In this document: positions 18,894 to 27,792 of the stretch, piece by piece | Layout of the letters: each line of letters starts with the position of its first letter | Position numbering within the stretch: position 1 is the stretch's first letter | NCBI RefSeq assembly: GCF_001673155.1 | Contig: NZ_LZLE01000025.1 | Span: 1-44,400 of the forward strand | DNA from: Mycobacterium sp. 1423905.2 | GTDB taxonomy: Bacteria; Actinomycetota; Actinomycetes; Mycobacteriales; Mycobacteriaceae | DNA: 44,400 nt | Direction of reading: 5' to 3' | Notes under the pieces: model-generated | Seen by the model: the letters and a program-made list of their open reading frames with translations, nothing else | The model's database searches: none | What the model was told of the DNA's origin: nothing | Made by a program: the position numbers and the translations under genes

Positions 18894-20086
18894 TTCCGGT
18901 GGTGGTGATCGGCTCGGGCTTCGCGGGGCTGTGGGCGGCGCTGGGTGCCGCGCGGCGAGCCGATGAACTGGCCGTTCCCCCGAATGAGGTCGGCATCACG
19001 GTGTTGAGCTCGACACCGTTCCACGACATACGCGTTCGCAACTACGAGGCCGACTTGACCGCGTGCCGCATCCCCCTCACCGACGTGCTAGAGCCTGCGG
19101 GGATTGCGCACATCACCGCCGAGGTGCGCGCGATCGACCCCGAACGACGCACGGTGACAACCTCATCGGGTGACGTGATCGGCTACGAACGACTCGTTCT
19201 CGCCTCGGGCAGCCGCGTGGTGAAACCGGACCTACCGGGTCTGCGCGAGTTCGGTTTCGACGTCGACACCTACGAAGGTGCGATGGCGTTGCAACGGCAC
19301 CTGAGGCGGTTGGCCGTCGGGCCGCCAACCCGCGCAGCGGCCACCGCCGTGGTGGTCGGAGCCGGCCTGACCGGCATCGAGACGGCGTGCGAACTGCCCG
19401 CCAGGCTGCGAGAGGTCCGCGCCGGCGACGTGACTCCACGTGTGGTTTTGGTCGATCACAACATCGTCGTCGGCTCCGACATGGGTGCATCCGCAAGGCC
19501 GGTCATCGAGAAGGCATTGGCGGACGACGGTATCGAGACAATGACCGGCGTCGGTGTGGCGGCGGTGGATGGGCAGTCGGTGTTGCTGTCGTCGGGTGAA
19601 GAGATACCCACCAGAACCGTGGTGTGGTGTGCCGGCATGCGCGCCAGTTCGCTGACCGAGCAGCTGCCGGTGGTACGCGACCGGCTGGGACGCGTCGGGG
19701 TGGACGACTACTTGCGTGTAGTCGGCGTGCCCGCAGTGTTCGCCGCCGGTGATGTGGCTAGGGCTCGAATGGATGACGAACACCACTCGGTCATGTCGTG
19801 CCAACATGGTCGGCCGATGGGCCGTTATGCCGGCTACAACGTGATCAGCGATCTGTTCGGCGAGCCCATGCTGCCTCTCAGAATCCCCTGGTATGTCACC
19901 GTTCTCGATCTAGGGCCGGCCGGCGCGGTGTACACCGAGGGTTGGGAGCGCACGGTGGTCAAGTCTGGCGCCGACGCCAAGGCCACCAAGCAGACGATCA
20001 ACACTCGGCGCATCTACCCGCCGTTGACTAGAAGTCGCAGCGACTTGTTGGCCGCGGCAGCACCGGATCTGCAGGCCCGCCCTTAA
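18890..20086 (+). CDS. NADH dehydrogenase-like FAD oxidoreductase (Rv1812c-like)
   Basis: A 398-residue pyridine nucleotide-disulfide-type oxidoreductase resembling type II NADH dehydrogenases. The FAD motif is VVVIGSGFAGLWAALGAARR (4-23), the NAD(P) motif is VVVGAGLTGIETACELP (about 155), and the C-terminal FAD motif is VPAVFAAGDVARARMDDEHH. There is no clear membrane-anchoring helix. The start is TTG at 18890 (IPVVVIGSGFAG), overlapping the lipase stop by four bases. Its TAA stop is superimposed on the mgtC TAA in a TTAA palindrome, so the two genes converge without any spacer. Confidence 0.88.
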   Translation: MIPVVVIGSGFAGLWAALGAARRADELAVPPNEVGITVLSSTPFHDIRVRNYEADLTACRIPLTDVLEPAGIAHITAEVRAIDPERRTVTTSSGDVIGYERLVLASGSRVVKPDLPGLREFGFDVDTYEGAMALQRHLRRLAVGPPTRAAATAVVVGAGLTGIETACELPARLREVRAGDVTPRVVLVDHNIVVGSDMGASARPVIEKALADDGIETMTGVGVAAVDGQSVLLSSGEEIPTRTVVWCAGMRASSLTEQLPVVRDRLGRVGVDDYLRVVGVPAVFAAGDVARARMDDEHHSVMSCQHGRPMGRYAGYNVISDLFGEPMLPLRIPWYVTVLDLGPAGAVYTEGWERTVVKSGADAKATKQTINTRRIYPPLTRSRSDLLAAAAPDLQARP

Positions 20087-20811
20087 TCAGGGTGCGGCGC
20101 GGGCAAGATCGGGTTCGTCTGATCACCGGCATACCAGTGCACCGCGAAAATTCCTGGCTGCAACGACAATTCCGCGACCAGCCGCTCCAACCGGGCCGGC
20201 ACGTTTCCGCCCATCAACAAATGAGCCGTCAGCGCCATGTTGTCCTCACCAGTGGGTGCGGTGTGGATGCCCCGCAACGTGATGTCGTTACTACTGGTGT
20301 GTTGGACGATCTGCGCCCGCGCGTATTTCTCCGCCTTGGGCCGGCAGATCAGCTGCAGCTGATAGGGCTCCAAGCCTTCGTCGTCTTCGGCTGAATTGTC
20401 GTGGTCGATCAGCCGCCCAAGCGGACGCCCCAGCAGGTGAATGATGACGATGGTGCCGGTACCGATCAACGCGAACACCAAATGGCCCGAAGCGGACAAC
20501 ACACCCACCGCCGCCGAGCACCACAGCGTCGCTGCGGTGTTGAGGCCGCGGACGTTGAAGCCGTCGCGCAGAATCACCCCTCCGCCGAGGAACCCGATCC
20601 CCGACACCACATACGACGCGACCCGGGTGGGGCTGCTGTCCTGGGTCGCGGTCGCATACAGTACGAAAAGCGTTGCGCCGGTAGCCACCAGCGCGTTGGT
20701 GCGCAACCCGGCCATGCGCGCTCGCCACTGCCGCTCGAACCCGATGAGCGCACCGCATCCCACTCCGACGGCAAGACGCAGTGCGAAATCAGCGACGGTC
20801 AGGGTGTGCAT
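20083..20811 (-). CDS. mgtC: MgtC-family virulence/low-magnesium protein
   Basis: MgtC is an inner-membrane protein needed by pathogens for growth at low Mg2+ and inside macrophages. The 242-residue product has four or five N-terminal membrane helices with the family core GVGCGALIGFERQWRARMAG, NALVATGATLFVLYA and VVSGIGFLGGGVILRDG (residues 10-115). It ends in a soluble ACT-like domain (about 150-242). The ATG at 20811 follows GAGGGGG by about 6 bases; a 31-codon upstream extension is rejected. It lies 132 bases downstream of the PE/PPE-DUF732 operon and ends on the stop of the opposing oxidoreductase gene. Confidence 0.93.
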   Translation of the reverse strand: MHTLTVADFALRLAVGVGCGALIGFERQWRARMAGLRTNALVATGATLFVLYATATQDSSPTRVASYVVSGIGFLGGGVILRDGFNVRGLNTAATLWCSAAVGVLSASGHLVFALIGTGTIVIIHLLGRPLGRLIDHDNSAEDDEGLEPYQLQLICRPKAEKYARAQIVQHTSSNDITLRGIHTAPTGEDNMALTAHLLMGGNVPARLERLVAELSLQPGIFAVHWYAGDQTNPILPAPHPD

Positions 20812-20865
20812 GACGGCCCCCTCTCTCGCAATCCTTGGACAGCGAGGGCAGCTAACCACAAGCGG

Positions 20866-20911
20866 GTTAACGAGAGGTGGAGTCCAGGCAAACCGGCTGG
20901 ACACCGGTAAC
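20866..20911 (-). promoter_or_regulatory. stem-loop in the mgtC leader
   Basis: GTCCAG/CTGGAC (20882-20887 with 20897-20902) forms the inner stem. It is extended by GGTG/CACC (20876-20879 with 20902-20905, mutually exclusive at one base) and by GTTA/TAAC (20866-20869 with 20908-20911). It lies 55-100 bases upstream of the mgtC start, in the spacer after the DUF732 gene. No M-box signature is present here. It could be a terminator of the upstream operon or a structured leader. Confidence 0.35.
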
Positions 20912-20943
20912 CCACGGGGAATTCCGGCGACACCGGATCGTCG

Positions 20944-21264
20944 CTATCCGCCTTTCGGGGTCAGGTGTTCGGGGCAATAGGTGTTCGACGCGACCGCCGC
21001 GAACTTGGCCGCGGCATCCAACGTCATCCCAGGATTCTGATCCTTGATGTCGTTGACCACCTGCAAACCCGTCTCACCCTTGCTCATCAAGCCACACACC
21101 GCTTTGGCCGATGCGACGGCTTGCCCAGGGCTGTTGTAGACGATGCCGGCATTGTCCAAAGCCACCAAAAACGCCGCGTCGTCCCCTTGCGGCTCACCGT
21201 TTGCGGGCGCCGCGAAACCGATGACGGACAACACGCCGACGGAGGCTAACAGCAGTCTGCGCAT
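20944..21264 (-). CDS. small exported DUF732 protein (Rv1810-like), copy A
   Basis: A 106-residue protein with an export signal (MRRLLLASVGVLSVIGFAAP, cleavage near ANG-EP) and a DUF732 domain (DDAAFLVALDNAGIVY, QAVASAKAVCGLM, AAKFAAVASNTYCPEHL). Two cysteines (AVC and TYCPEHL) are placed as in other DUF732 proteins and probably form a disulfide. The gene follows the PPE stop by only eight bases, so it is in the same operon. The function is unknown. A paralogue in the same context lies at 24642-24965. Confidence 0.9.
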   Translation of the reverse strand: MRRLLLASVGVLSVIGFAAPANGEPQGDDAAFLVALDNAGIVYNSPGQAVASAKAVCGLMSKGETGLQVVNDIKDQNPGMTLDAAAKFAAVASNTYCPEHLTPKGG

Positions 21265-21272
21265 CGCCGCAG

Positions 21273-22679
21273 CTATCTCGACGGCACATCGGGCAGGGTG
21301 ACTTTGGGCTTGTCCCCGTTCGTGACGTGAACCGCATGGATGCCGGGTTCCTTGGACAATTTATCGAGCAGATTGTCCAGACCGGCTTTGTCCACATTCC
21401 AGTGCTGCACCGACTCCGGTTCTTTCTGCAGCTTGGCGATGACACTGTCGAGTTTGACCGGCTCGACGGCGCCCTTCGCGCCGTTGGCGCGAGCCCGGGC
21501 GCCGCTTGCGGTGAAGACCTGCGGCCCGGCTGCGCCCAATGCGCCACCGGTGAGGCTGCCCAGCGCCATCTGGCTGAGTAGATCTCCCGGGATGCCCGCT
21601 GCCGGCGCGGCGGCCAGGCTGGTGGCCGGCAGTCCGGCGGAAACCATCCTGATCGCCGGCGTCGCCGACGCCCAACTCGGGGGCACTGACAATTTGCCCA
21701 CCACGTTCGACTCACCCACGCCGGCCGATACCGCAGCGGAACTGGTCAAGGAGGCCGACCGCAGCCCCAACCCGGCTCCCAGCGCCGACTTGGGAATCTC
21801 GAGCGCGTCGACCGGGGGCTTGTAGAACATCTTGAACTCGGTCATGCCGAGGTTGACCGGGCTCATGCTGTCGTTGGCTACCGTGCTGAACCGCCCGATG
21901 TCGGCCAAGATTCCGAAGGTGTTCTCCCAGGTGATGCCCGCCAACGGTGTGCCTGTCACCGTGTTGAGCAGCTGGCTCCAGAACTGCATATATGCCGTGG
22001 AGGCGCTGCCGAGAGCCTGCAGCAGTTGGGTGACGATGTCGAAGGGGAAGGGCAGCGCCGCAGCGCTGGGCACGGCGGTGGCTGCCGCGGCGGTCGCGCT
22101 GTCCAGGCCGGCGGACTGCCCGGACGCCGCAGCTTGGTTGGCCAACCCCGATGCATTCGTGGTTTGCGGTGGCTCGGTGAAGGGCGTCAGTCTGGAGGCG
22201 GCCGCCGATGAACCGGCGTAGCCGAACATCGCTGCCGTGTCTTGCGCCCACATCTCCGTGTACTGGGCTTCCGTGGCAGCAATTGCCCCGGTGTTCTGCC
22301 CGAAGATGTTGGTCGCCACCAACGCTGCCAGCAGGGCGCGGTTGGCTGCGATCTCCGGTGGCGGCACGACGGCGGAGAAGGCGGTTTCATAGGCACCGGC
22401 GGCCGCCTTCGCCTGGTCGCCCGCCAACTTCGCGTGCGCCGAAGTCGCTGACAGCCAAGCGACGTAGGGCGCGGCCGCGGTCGCCATGGCGACCGAGGAC
22501 GGGCCGATCCAGGCTTCGCTGGCCAGCGCGTCGACGATCGAACCGTATGACACCGCCGTGTCCTGCAGCTCCCCGGCCAACGCGTCCCAGGCGGCGGCCG
22601 CCGCCAGCATCGGCCCCGCGCCCGGACCGGTATACATCTCACCGGAGATGATCTCCGGCGGACGGAACGCGAAACTCAT
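21273..22679 (-). CDS. PPE family protein with C-terminal extension domain, PPE33-like, copy A
   Basis: A 468-residue PPE-SVP protein, expected to be an ESX-5 substrate. The PPE domain covers about 1-175 ([49 protein letters not shown]), and the SVP motif is [17 protein letters not shown] (about 330). The last 60 residues are an added domain (VIAKLQKEPESVQHWNVDKA, LDKLSKEPGIHAVHVTNGDK) shared with the protein at 25006-26403 but absent from the other five PPE proteins here. The start ATG at 22679 is preceded by AAGGAGA. It sits 21 bases after a PE gene, the standard PE-PPE arrangement. Confidence 0.9.
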   Translation of the reverse strand: MSFAFRPPEIISGEMYTGPGAGPMLAAAAAWDALAGELQDTAVSYGSIVDALASEAWIGPSSVAMATAAAPYVAWLSATSAHAKLAGDQAKAAAGAYETAFSAVVPPPEIAANRALLAALVATNIFGQNTGAIAATEAQYTEMWAQDTAAMFGYAGSSAAASRLTPFTEPPQTTNASGLANQAAASGQSAGLDSATAAAATAVPSAAALPFPFDIVTQLLQALGSASTAYMQFWSQLLNTVTGTPLAGITWENTFGILADIGRFSTVANDSMSPVNLGMTEFKMFYKPPVDALEIPKSALGAGLGLRSASLTSSAAVSAGVGESNVVGKLSVPPSWASATPAIRMVSAGLPATSLAAAPAAGIPGDLLSQMALGSLTGGALGAAGPQVFTASGARARANGAKGAVEPVKLDSVIAKLQKEPESVQHWNVDKAGLDNLLDKLSKEPGIHAVHVTNGDKPKVTLPDVPSR

Positions 22680-22700
22680 TGCGCATTCTCCTTTTCGCGG

Positions 22701-23000
22701 CTAGCCCGTTGCGGCCGCGTTGGCCGCCTCGGTGGCGGCGTACGAACCCGCGCTGCTGGCCAGCGTGCGGACGAACATCTGGTGGATCGCGGCTGCTTGG
22801 GCGCTGACTGCCTGGTACAGCTGCGCGTGCGCGGCGAATTGCGCTGCGGTCAACGCCGAAACTTCATCCGCCGCCGCAGGAATCACGCCAGTAGTCGGGC
22901 CCGCCACCGCCGCGCTCTGCGCCGTCATCGAGGCGCCGATGTTTTCTAGGTTGCCTGCCGCGGCGGCCAACTCATCCGGTTGTGCAGTCACAAATGACAT
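22701..23000 (-). CDS. PE family protein, PE19-like
   Basis: A 99-residue single-domain PE protein (MSFVTAQPDELAAAAGNLEN at the start, the block VIPAAADEVSALTAAQF, and the secretion signal YAATEAANAAATG with YxxxE at the end). It closely resembles the PE at 41935-42234 and belongs to the PE18/PE19 type, not PE20. It should pair with the following PPE protein and be bound by EspG5. It stands 31 bases after one PPE gene and 21 before another, so the order is PPE-PE-PPE-DUF732. Confidence 0.92.
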   Translation of the reverse strand: MSFVTAQPDELAAAAGNLENIGASMTAQSAAVAGPTTGVIPAAADEVSALTAAQFAAHAQLYQAVSAQAAAIHQMFVRTLASSAGSYAATEAANAAATG

Positions 23001-23031
23001 GCGTTCTCTCCTTCTTCTTCAAGGTTCTTGA

Positions 23032-24276
23032 TCAGTCCGCCGGGATGACGATGATGGTCGCGGTGCTGGCGACATCATCAGCCACCGCACCGGCGGTAGT
23101 TCCGGTACCGCTACCGGCGACCGTGCGCACACTGGCGCCCGCTAACGCGCGACCCGCCAAGCTCGCCATCGCCATCTCGCCGAACAAGGCTCCCGGCGGA
23201 GCGGCCCCGACGGTTGGTGCAGCAGCCGCACTGGTGCCCGGCAGCATCGACGACAGCGTCCGCATCACCGGGGCCTCCGTGACCCAGCCCTGCGGCACGG
23301 ATAGGGAGCCGACCAAGGTCGACTGACCCATGGATCCCGTGACTCCGCCCGGGCTCGGACTCACCGAAGAGACATATCCGCCGCGCAGCGGCGCCAGCCC
23401 CCCGGCGATCGCCTTGCCGCCGCCGAGCAGTTCGGCGACACCTGGCCCGTTCTGTGCCAAGCCCAGGATTTGCAGGGATAGCAGCCACCAGCCGCCCGGC
23501 AAGATGATGCCCCCGATGGGGCTGTATGCGCCGGTGACCGCCGCGAAGAACGGCCTGAGTCCTGCGGTAATGGGATAGATCGCCTCGATGATCGAGCCGA
23601 CGGGCGTCGCCGCCGCCGTTGGCGCAGCAGCCGCCGGCCCCACGGTTTGCAGCGCATTGGGAACCACACTCATCAATTGAGCCAGCTGGGACTGGATGTC
23701 CGAGCCGGTCGCCTGCGCGACCGCAGCCGACTGTCGCGCCACCCCTGAGGGGTCGGTGGTTTGCGGGGGCTCGGTGAAGGGCGTCAGCTCGCTGGCAGCA
23801 GCTGAGGAGCCCGCATAGGCGTACATCGCCGCGGCATCCTGTGCCCACATCTCGAGGTACTGCGCCTCGGTGGCCGCGATCGCCGGAGTGTTCTGGCCGA
23901 AGATGTTCGTGGCGATCAACGCCATCAGCAGGGCGCGATTGGCCTCGATCACCGGAGGCGGGACCGTCGCCGCGAATGCGGTCTCGTAAGCGACCGCGGC
24001 CGCCTTGGCCTGCGTGGCTGCCTGCTCTGCTTGGATCGCGGTCGTGCCCATCCACGCCACGAACGGCGTGGCCGCGGTGGTCATGGAGGCAGCTGCCGGC
24101 CCCTGCCATGACCCCACCGTGACGCCCTGGATCGTGGATTCATACGACGCCGCGTTGGAATGCAATTCAGCGGCCAACGCATCCCATGCCGCCGCAGCGG
24201 CCAACATCGGCCCGGAGCCCGCCCCCATATACATGCGTCCAGAGTTGATCTCTGGCGGTAACGCCCCGAAGTCCAT
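23032..24276 (-). CDS. PPE family protein (PPE-SVP subgroup)
   Basis: A 414-residue PPE protein. The PPE domain occupies about 1-175 ([50 protein letters not shown]), and the SVP motif is [17 protein letters not shown] (about 325). The C-terminus ends in a hydrophobic IIVIPAD tail that resembles the ends of PPE29-type proteins. ATG at 24276 has GGAGG a few bases upstream; a GTG one codon earlier is less likely. It opens a unit that continues through the PE, PPE33-like and DUF732 genes. The exact M. tuberculosis counterpart is uncertain. Confidence 0.88.
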   Translation of the reverse strand: MDFGALPPEINSGRMYMGAGSGPMLAAAAAWDALAAELHSNAASYESTIQGVTVGSWQGPAAASMTTAATPFVAWMGTTAIQAEQAATQAKAAAVAYETAFAATVPPPVIEANRALLMALIATNIFGQNTPAIAATEAQYLEMWAQDAAAMYAYAGSSAAASELTPFTEPPQTTDPSGVARQSAAVAQATGSDIQSQLAQLMSVVPNALQTVGPAAAAPTAAATPVGSIIEAIYPITAGLRPFFAAVTGAYSPIGGIILPGGWWLLSLQILGLAQNGPGVAELLGGGKAIAGGLAPLRGGYVSSVSPSPGGVTGSMGQSTLVGSLSVPQGWVTEAPVMRTLSSMLPGTSAAAAPTVGAAPPGALFGEMAMASLAGRALAGASVRTVAGSGTGTTAGAVADDVASTATIIVIPAD

Positions 24277-24641
24277 CACTTACCTCCGGTCCCCTTGGTG
24301 GCCGCCATCGTAATCAGGGGTTAACACTTCTGGCCGTAAACCTGGCCGAGCTCATATAAATCTCAAGAGATTTCCCAATGCTGTTCCGGAATAACTGCAC
24401 GCGTGTCGACCAGCAGTGCGTGCGTCGGCGCTGGATATGGCGGTGCCGACCGACTTTTCCCGTTGGTGCGATTCTCGGTGTGCGTAAGCGGCCTTTGTTT
24501 CCGGCAAATATCCAAAGTTAACGGTCTCTGCGGCCCGGATCGACGGACGCCAGGGTTTTGGGCAGCTACGTCAATGGTTCAGCAAAGTCCGCTAGATGAA
24601 ATAGCGGATGCGGCATCGCATGAGTTTTGCGGCGGCCCTAG
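24277..24641. promoter_or_regulatory. 365-base intergenic region with a 16-base palindrome
   Basis: There is no credible gene in this stretch, which is clearly AT-richer than its surroundings. It must hold the promoter of the PPE gene starting at 24276. A perfect palindrome AAATCTCAAGAGATTT lies at 24358-24373 (7-base arms, 2-base centre), about 82 bases upstream of that gene. It could be an operator. One such palindrome is expected by chance in a window this long, so support is weak. Confidence 0.35.
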
Positions 24642-24965
24642 TCAGCTCTTGGCGAGCTGGTGTGGGCAATAGTATTTCGCTGAAATGACGGCGAACTCGG
24701 CCGCGGCGTCCATGTTGAATGCCGGATTGCGCGTTTTGACGTCGTGCACGAGTTCAAGGCCGGATTCACCATTGTTCAAGCAGGTGCACACCGCTCTGGC
24801 TGAACCGATCGCCTGAGCGGGATTGCTGTAAGCGATGTCGGCCGACCGCAGCGCCGCAAGGAAACTCGCGTCGTCACCGCCCGGTCCGTCGTCCGGGTCG
24901 GCACACGCCGGCGCGGCGAAGCCGATCGCGGCGCAGATGCCGATGACCGCAACAAGCAGTTTCAT
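24642..24965 (-). CDS. small exported DUF732 protein (Rv1810-like), copy B
   Basis: A 107-residue protein with an export signal (MKLLVAVIGICAAIGFAAPA, cleavage near ACA-DP) and a DUF732 domain (GDDASFLAALRSADIAYSNP, GSARAVCTCL, FAVISAKYYCPHQL). It has an extra cysteine (VCTC) compared with copy A. The ATG at 24965 follows AAGGGGAG by about 5 bases; a longer in-frame start is rejected because the signal peptide would be buried. It follows its PPE partner by 40 bases. The function is unknown. Confidence 0.88.
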   Translation of the reverse strand: MKLLVAVIGICAAIGFAAPACADPDDGPGGDDASFLAALRSADIAYSNPAQAIGSARAVCTCLNNGESGLELVHDVKTRNPAFNMDAAAEFAVISAKYYCPHQLAKS

Positions 24966-25005
24966 GACTCCCCTTCCCGCGCCGGTCGACTGACCGAGTC
25001 GCTGC

Positions 25006-26403
25006 CTATCCCAGTTGCGCATCCGACGGCAGGACTCTCGGCTTGTCGCCTTTGGACAGGTGCACCGCGTGGATGCCGGGTTTCTTCGCCAACTGTTCGA
25101 GCAAGCTGTCCAGACCCTCTTGGTCGACGGTGTGGTGCTGGACGCTTTGGGGCTGCTCCGAAATCTGGGCCACCAACCGCTTGAGTTGGTCGGGTGACTT
25201 GAGGTCTTTCATGTCTTTGACCGGGGTGAGCCGGGTCCGGGCGCCGGCCCGGGGCAAGACGCTGGGGGCTCCGGCGCCCAGGGCGCTACCTACCATTCCG
25301 GCCAGAGACATCGAGCTGAGCAGGCTGCCCTGGCCGAGTTCGGCTGCGGGCACCGCTTGCGGCCCGGCGGCTGACAGCGCCGCTGCCACCGTTTGGATGG
25401 CCGGGGTATTGGCAGCCCAACTCGGCGGTGTGGTCAACGCGCCTACCAACATGCCCCGACCGAAGCTCGCCGACGGGTTCGCGGCCGTCGCGCTGGTGAG
25501 CCAGCCGCGGCCCCAGTGTGGGGCTCCCAGGCCGGCGCCGAGAGCGTCTTTGGGCAATTCGCCTAGTGCGGCAGCCGATTTCGGGCCGAACTTGAGGAAC
25601 TGGGACACCGGGAAGTTGATCAACAGTCCGATGTCGTTGAACTGTGTGCTGAACCCGAGCGGAACCTTCACCGCGTTGTACAAAGCCGTGTACGTCGATG
25701 CGCCAGCCGGCCCGAACAGGCTGTTGAGCATGCCGGTCACGGTGGTGGTGTAGTCGGTGCTGAGGTTGGCCAGCGTCTGCAGCAATCCCGATATCGGGTC
25801 GCCGGCGGCCAGCAGCGACTGCGCAGCGGCGCCCGCCGATTGACCCGCAGCCCCGGCTTGGGCCGCCAGCCCGCCGGGATTGACCATCTGCGGCGGCTCG
25901 GTGAACGGCGTCACTTCGCTTGCAGCGGCGGATGACCCGGCGTAGGTGTCCATGGCCACGGCGTCCTGCGCCCACATTTCGCCGTATTGAGCCTCGGTGG
26001 CGGCAATCGCGGCGGTGTTCTGCCCGAACAGGTTCGTCGCCACCAGCGACGCCAACTGGCTACGGTTAGCCGCAATCTCTTCCGGCGGCACGTGCGCGGC
26101 GAAAGCCGTTTCGTATGCGGCGGCCGCTGCGGTGGCCTGGCTGGCCGCTTGGGCCGCCTGCGCGGCAGTGTCGCTCAACCAAGCCACGTACGGTGCGGCA
26201 GCAGCGGTCATCGCCATGGCCGATGGGCCGACCCACGGGCCGGCGGTCAAGGCCGCGATGACCGACGAATAGGAAGCGGCCGTGGACTGCAATTCAACGG
26301 CGAGCCCGTTCCAGGCGGCCGCGGCGGCCAACATCGGCCCCGATCCTGGACCGGTGTACATCCGCCCGGAATTGATCTCCGGTGGAAATGCTGCATAGAA
26401 CAT
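25006..26403 (-). CDS. PPE family protein with C-terminal extension domain, PPE33-like, copy B
   Basis: A 465-residue PPE protein with the N-terminal domain at about 1-175 ([49 protein letters not shown]). The SVP motif is altered to LVGALTTPPSWAANTPAI, with TTP instead of SVP. The last 60 residues form the same extension as copy A (LVAQISEQPQSVQHHTVDQE, LEQLAKKPGIHAVHLSKGDK). The copies differ a lot in the middle, so the duplication is old. The gene lies 81 bases after another PPE gene and 40 before its DUF732 partner. Confidence 0.9.
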   Translation of the reverse strand: MFYAAFPPEINSGRMYTGPGSGPMLAAAAAWNGLAVELQSTAASYSSVIAALTAGPWVGPSAMAMTAAAAPYVAWLSDTAAQAAQAASQATAAAAAYETAFAAHVPPEEIAANRSQLASLVATNLFGQNTAAIAATEAQYGEMWAQDAVAMDTYAGSSAAASEVTPFTEPPQMVNPGGLAAQAGAAGQSAGAAAQSLLAAGDPISGLLQTLANLSTDYTTTVTGMLNSLFGPAGASTYTALYNAVKVPLGFSTQFNDIGLLINFPVSQFLKFGPKSAAALGELPKDALGAGLGAPHWGRGWLTSATAANPSASFGRGMLVGALTTPPSWAANTPAIQTVAAALSAAGPQAVPAAELGQGSLLSSMSLAGMVGSALGAGAPSVLPRAGARTRLTPVKDMKDLKSPDQLKRLVAQISEQPQSVQHHTVDQEGLDSLLEQLAKKPGIHAVHLSKGDKPRVLPSDAQLG

Positions 26404-26484
26404 CTCTGCCTACCCTCTGTCTAGAGCGGACGCCGGAAAGGTCTGCGAAAAAACACAATTGGCCGGGCTACCAGTCATCGCGCG

Positions 26485-27792
26485 TCAGTCCTCCAGCGCC
26501 GGGAGGACGAAGATCATGGCTGCGGCCGGATCGGCTTCCGCGACGACGCCGCCCAGCGAGCCGACCGCGACGCCGCCACCTCCGGAACCCGCGGCGGTGG
26601 CCCCTAGGGCGCGCCCTGCCAAGCTGGACAGCGCCATCTGCCCGAACACACCAGACTCCGCGGCCAGCGACGAGGTCGGCGCGGCGGCGAGATTGGCCGT
26701 CAGCGTCGCGGCGACCGTTCTGATGGCCGGAGCCGCTGTGGTCCAGCCCTGCGGCACTGACAAGCTTCCGACCAGGGCCGCGCGGCCCATTGCGCCCGAC
26801 GCCGCTCCGCCGACCGACCCGGCAGTACTCAGATGGGGCGTGACCGATTCGGCGATGGGCGCCAAGGCGCCGGTGATCGGTTGCGCGGGGGTGAAGAACG
26901 CTTGAAGACCTTGCCCGTTCTGGCCATAGGCGTATACCTGCCCGAAGGACAGGAAGGGACCACCCGGTATCGACGTCCAGCCCTGCAACGAAAACGGCCC
27001 GGTGAGGACGGAGAAGATGGAATTCCAGTTCGCCAGGTTGGTCGCCAACCATGGCGGCAAGGACACCTGGGCGATCTGGGGCAACGCCAATCCTGGTAGC
27101 AACGACGTCGACCCGGTTGTCGGTGCCGATGCGACGGTCGTTGCCAACCCCTGCAACGCATTCGGCAGCGAGGTGATGAATTGCGACAGCTGCGTGGTGA
27201 GGTCCGAGCCGGTCGAGGCGCCGGTGGCCTGTGATACCGCAGCCGCCTGCATGACCGTGCCTGACGTATCGGTGGTCTGTGGTGGCTCGGTGAAGGGGGT
27301 CAGCTGCGTCGCGGCCGCCGACGTGGCGGCGTAGGCGTACATCGCGGCCGCGTCTTGGGCCCACATTTCCACGTATTGCGCCTCGGTCGCGGCGATTGCC
27401 GGGGTGTTCTGGCCGAGGAAGTTGGTGGCGATCAGTGCCAACAACTGAGCCCGGTTGGCGGCGATTACCGGCGGCGGAACGGTCGCGGCGAATGCGGTCT
27501 CATACGCGCCCGCTGCAAGTTTCGCCTGCATGGCCACCTGATCGGCCCGCGCGGCGGTGGCAGAGATCCACGAGACGTACGGTGCGGCCGCGGCGGCCAT
27601 CGCCATCGCTGTCGGTCCTTGCCAAGAACCGGCCGTCAGGCCCTCGATCACCGATGCGTAAGACGCTGCGGTGGAGTGCAATTCGGCCGCGAGCGCGTCC
27701 CATGCTGCCGCGGCGGTCAACATGGGACTTGCCCCTGGACCGGTATACATGCGGCCGGAGTTGATCTCCGGTGGCAGCGCCCCGAAATCCAT
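26485..27792 (-). CDS. PPE family protein (PPE-SVP subgroup, PPE29-like end)
   Basis: A 435-residue PPE protein: [50 protein letters not shown] in the PPE domain and [17 protein letters not shown] as SVP motif (about 345). The tail [10 protein letters not shown] resembles PPE29 of M. tuberculosis. ATG at 27792 is chosen (AAGGGG upstream); eight additional in-frame codons are not supported. It heads the unit PPE - PPE33-like B - DUF732 B. Confidence 0.88.
   Translation of the reverse strand: MDFGALPPEINSGRMYTGPGASPMLTAAAAWDALAAELHSTAASYASVIEGLTAGSWQGPTAMAMAAAAAPYVSWISATAARADQVAMQAKLAAGAYETAFAATVPPPVIAANRAQLLALIATNFLGQNTPAIAATEAQYVEMWAQDAAAMYAYAATSAAATQLTPFTEPPQTTDTSGTVMQAAAVSQATGASTGSDLTTQLSQFITSLPNALQGLATTVASAPTTGSTSLLPGLALPQIAQVSLPPWLATNLANWNSIFSVLTGPFSLQGWTSIPGGPFLSFGQVYAYGQNGQGLQAFFTPAQPITGALAPIAESVTPHLSTAGSVGGAASGAMGRAALVGSLSVPQGWTTAAPAIRTVAATLTANLAAAPTSSLAAESGVFGQMALSSLAGRALGATAAGSGGGGVAVGSLGGVVAEADPAAAMIFVLPALED

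Noticed and set aside
20812..20943. M-box in front of mgtC
   Set aside because: A hairpin is present, but none of the conserved M-box strings occurs.
24277..24641. Second M-box or other riboswitch upstream of the PPE-PE-PPE unit
   Set aside because: The conserved strings (GGTGAGGC, ACGTC-AAAGACGCC) are absent on both strands.
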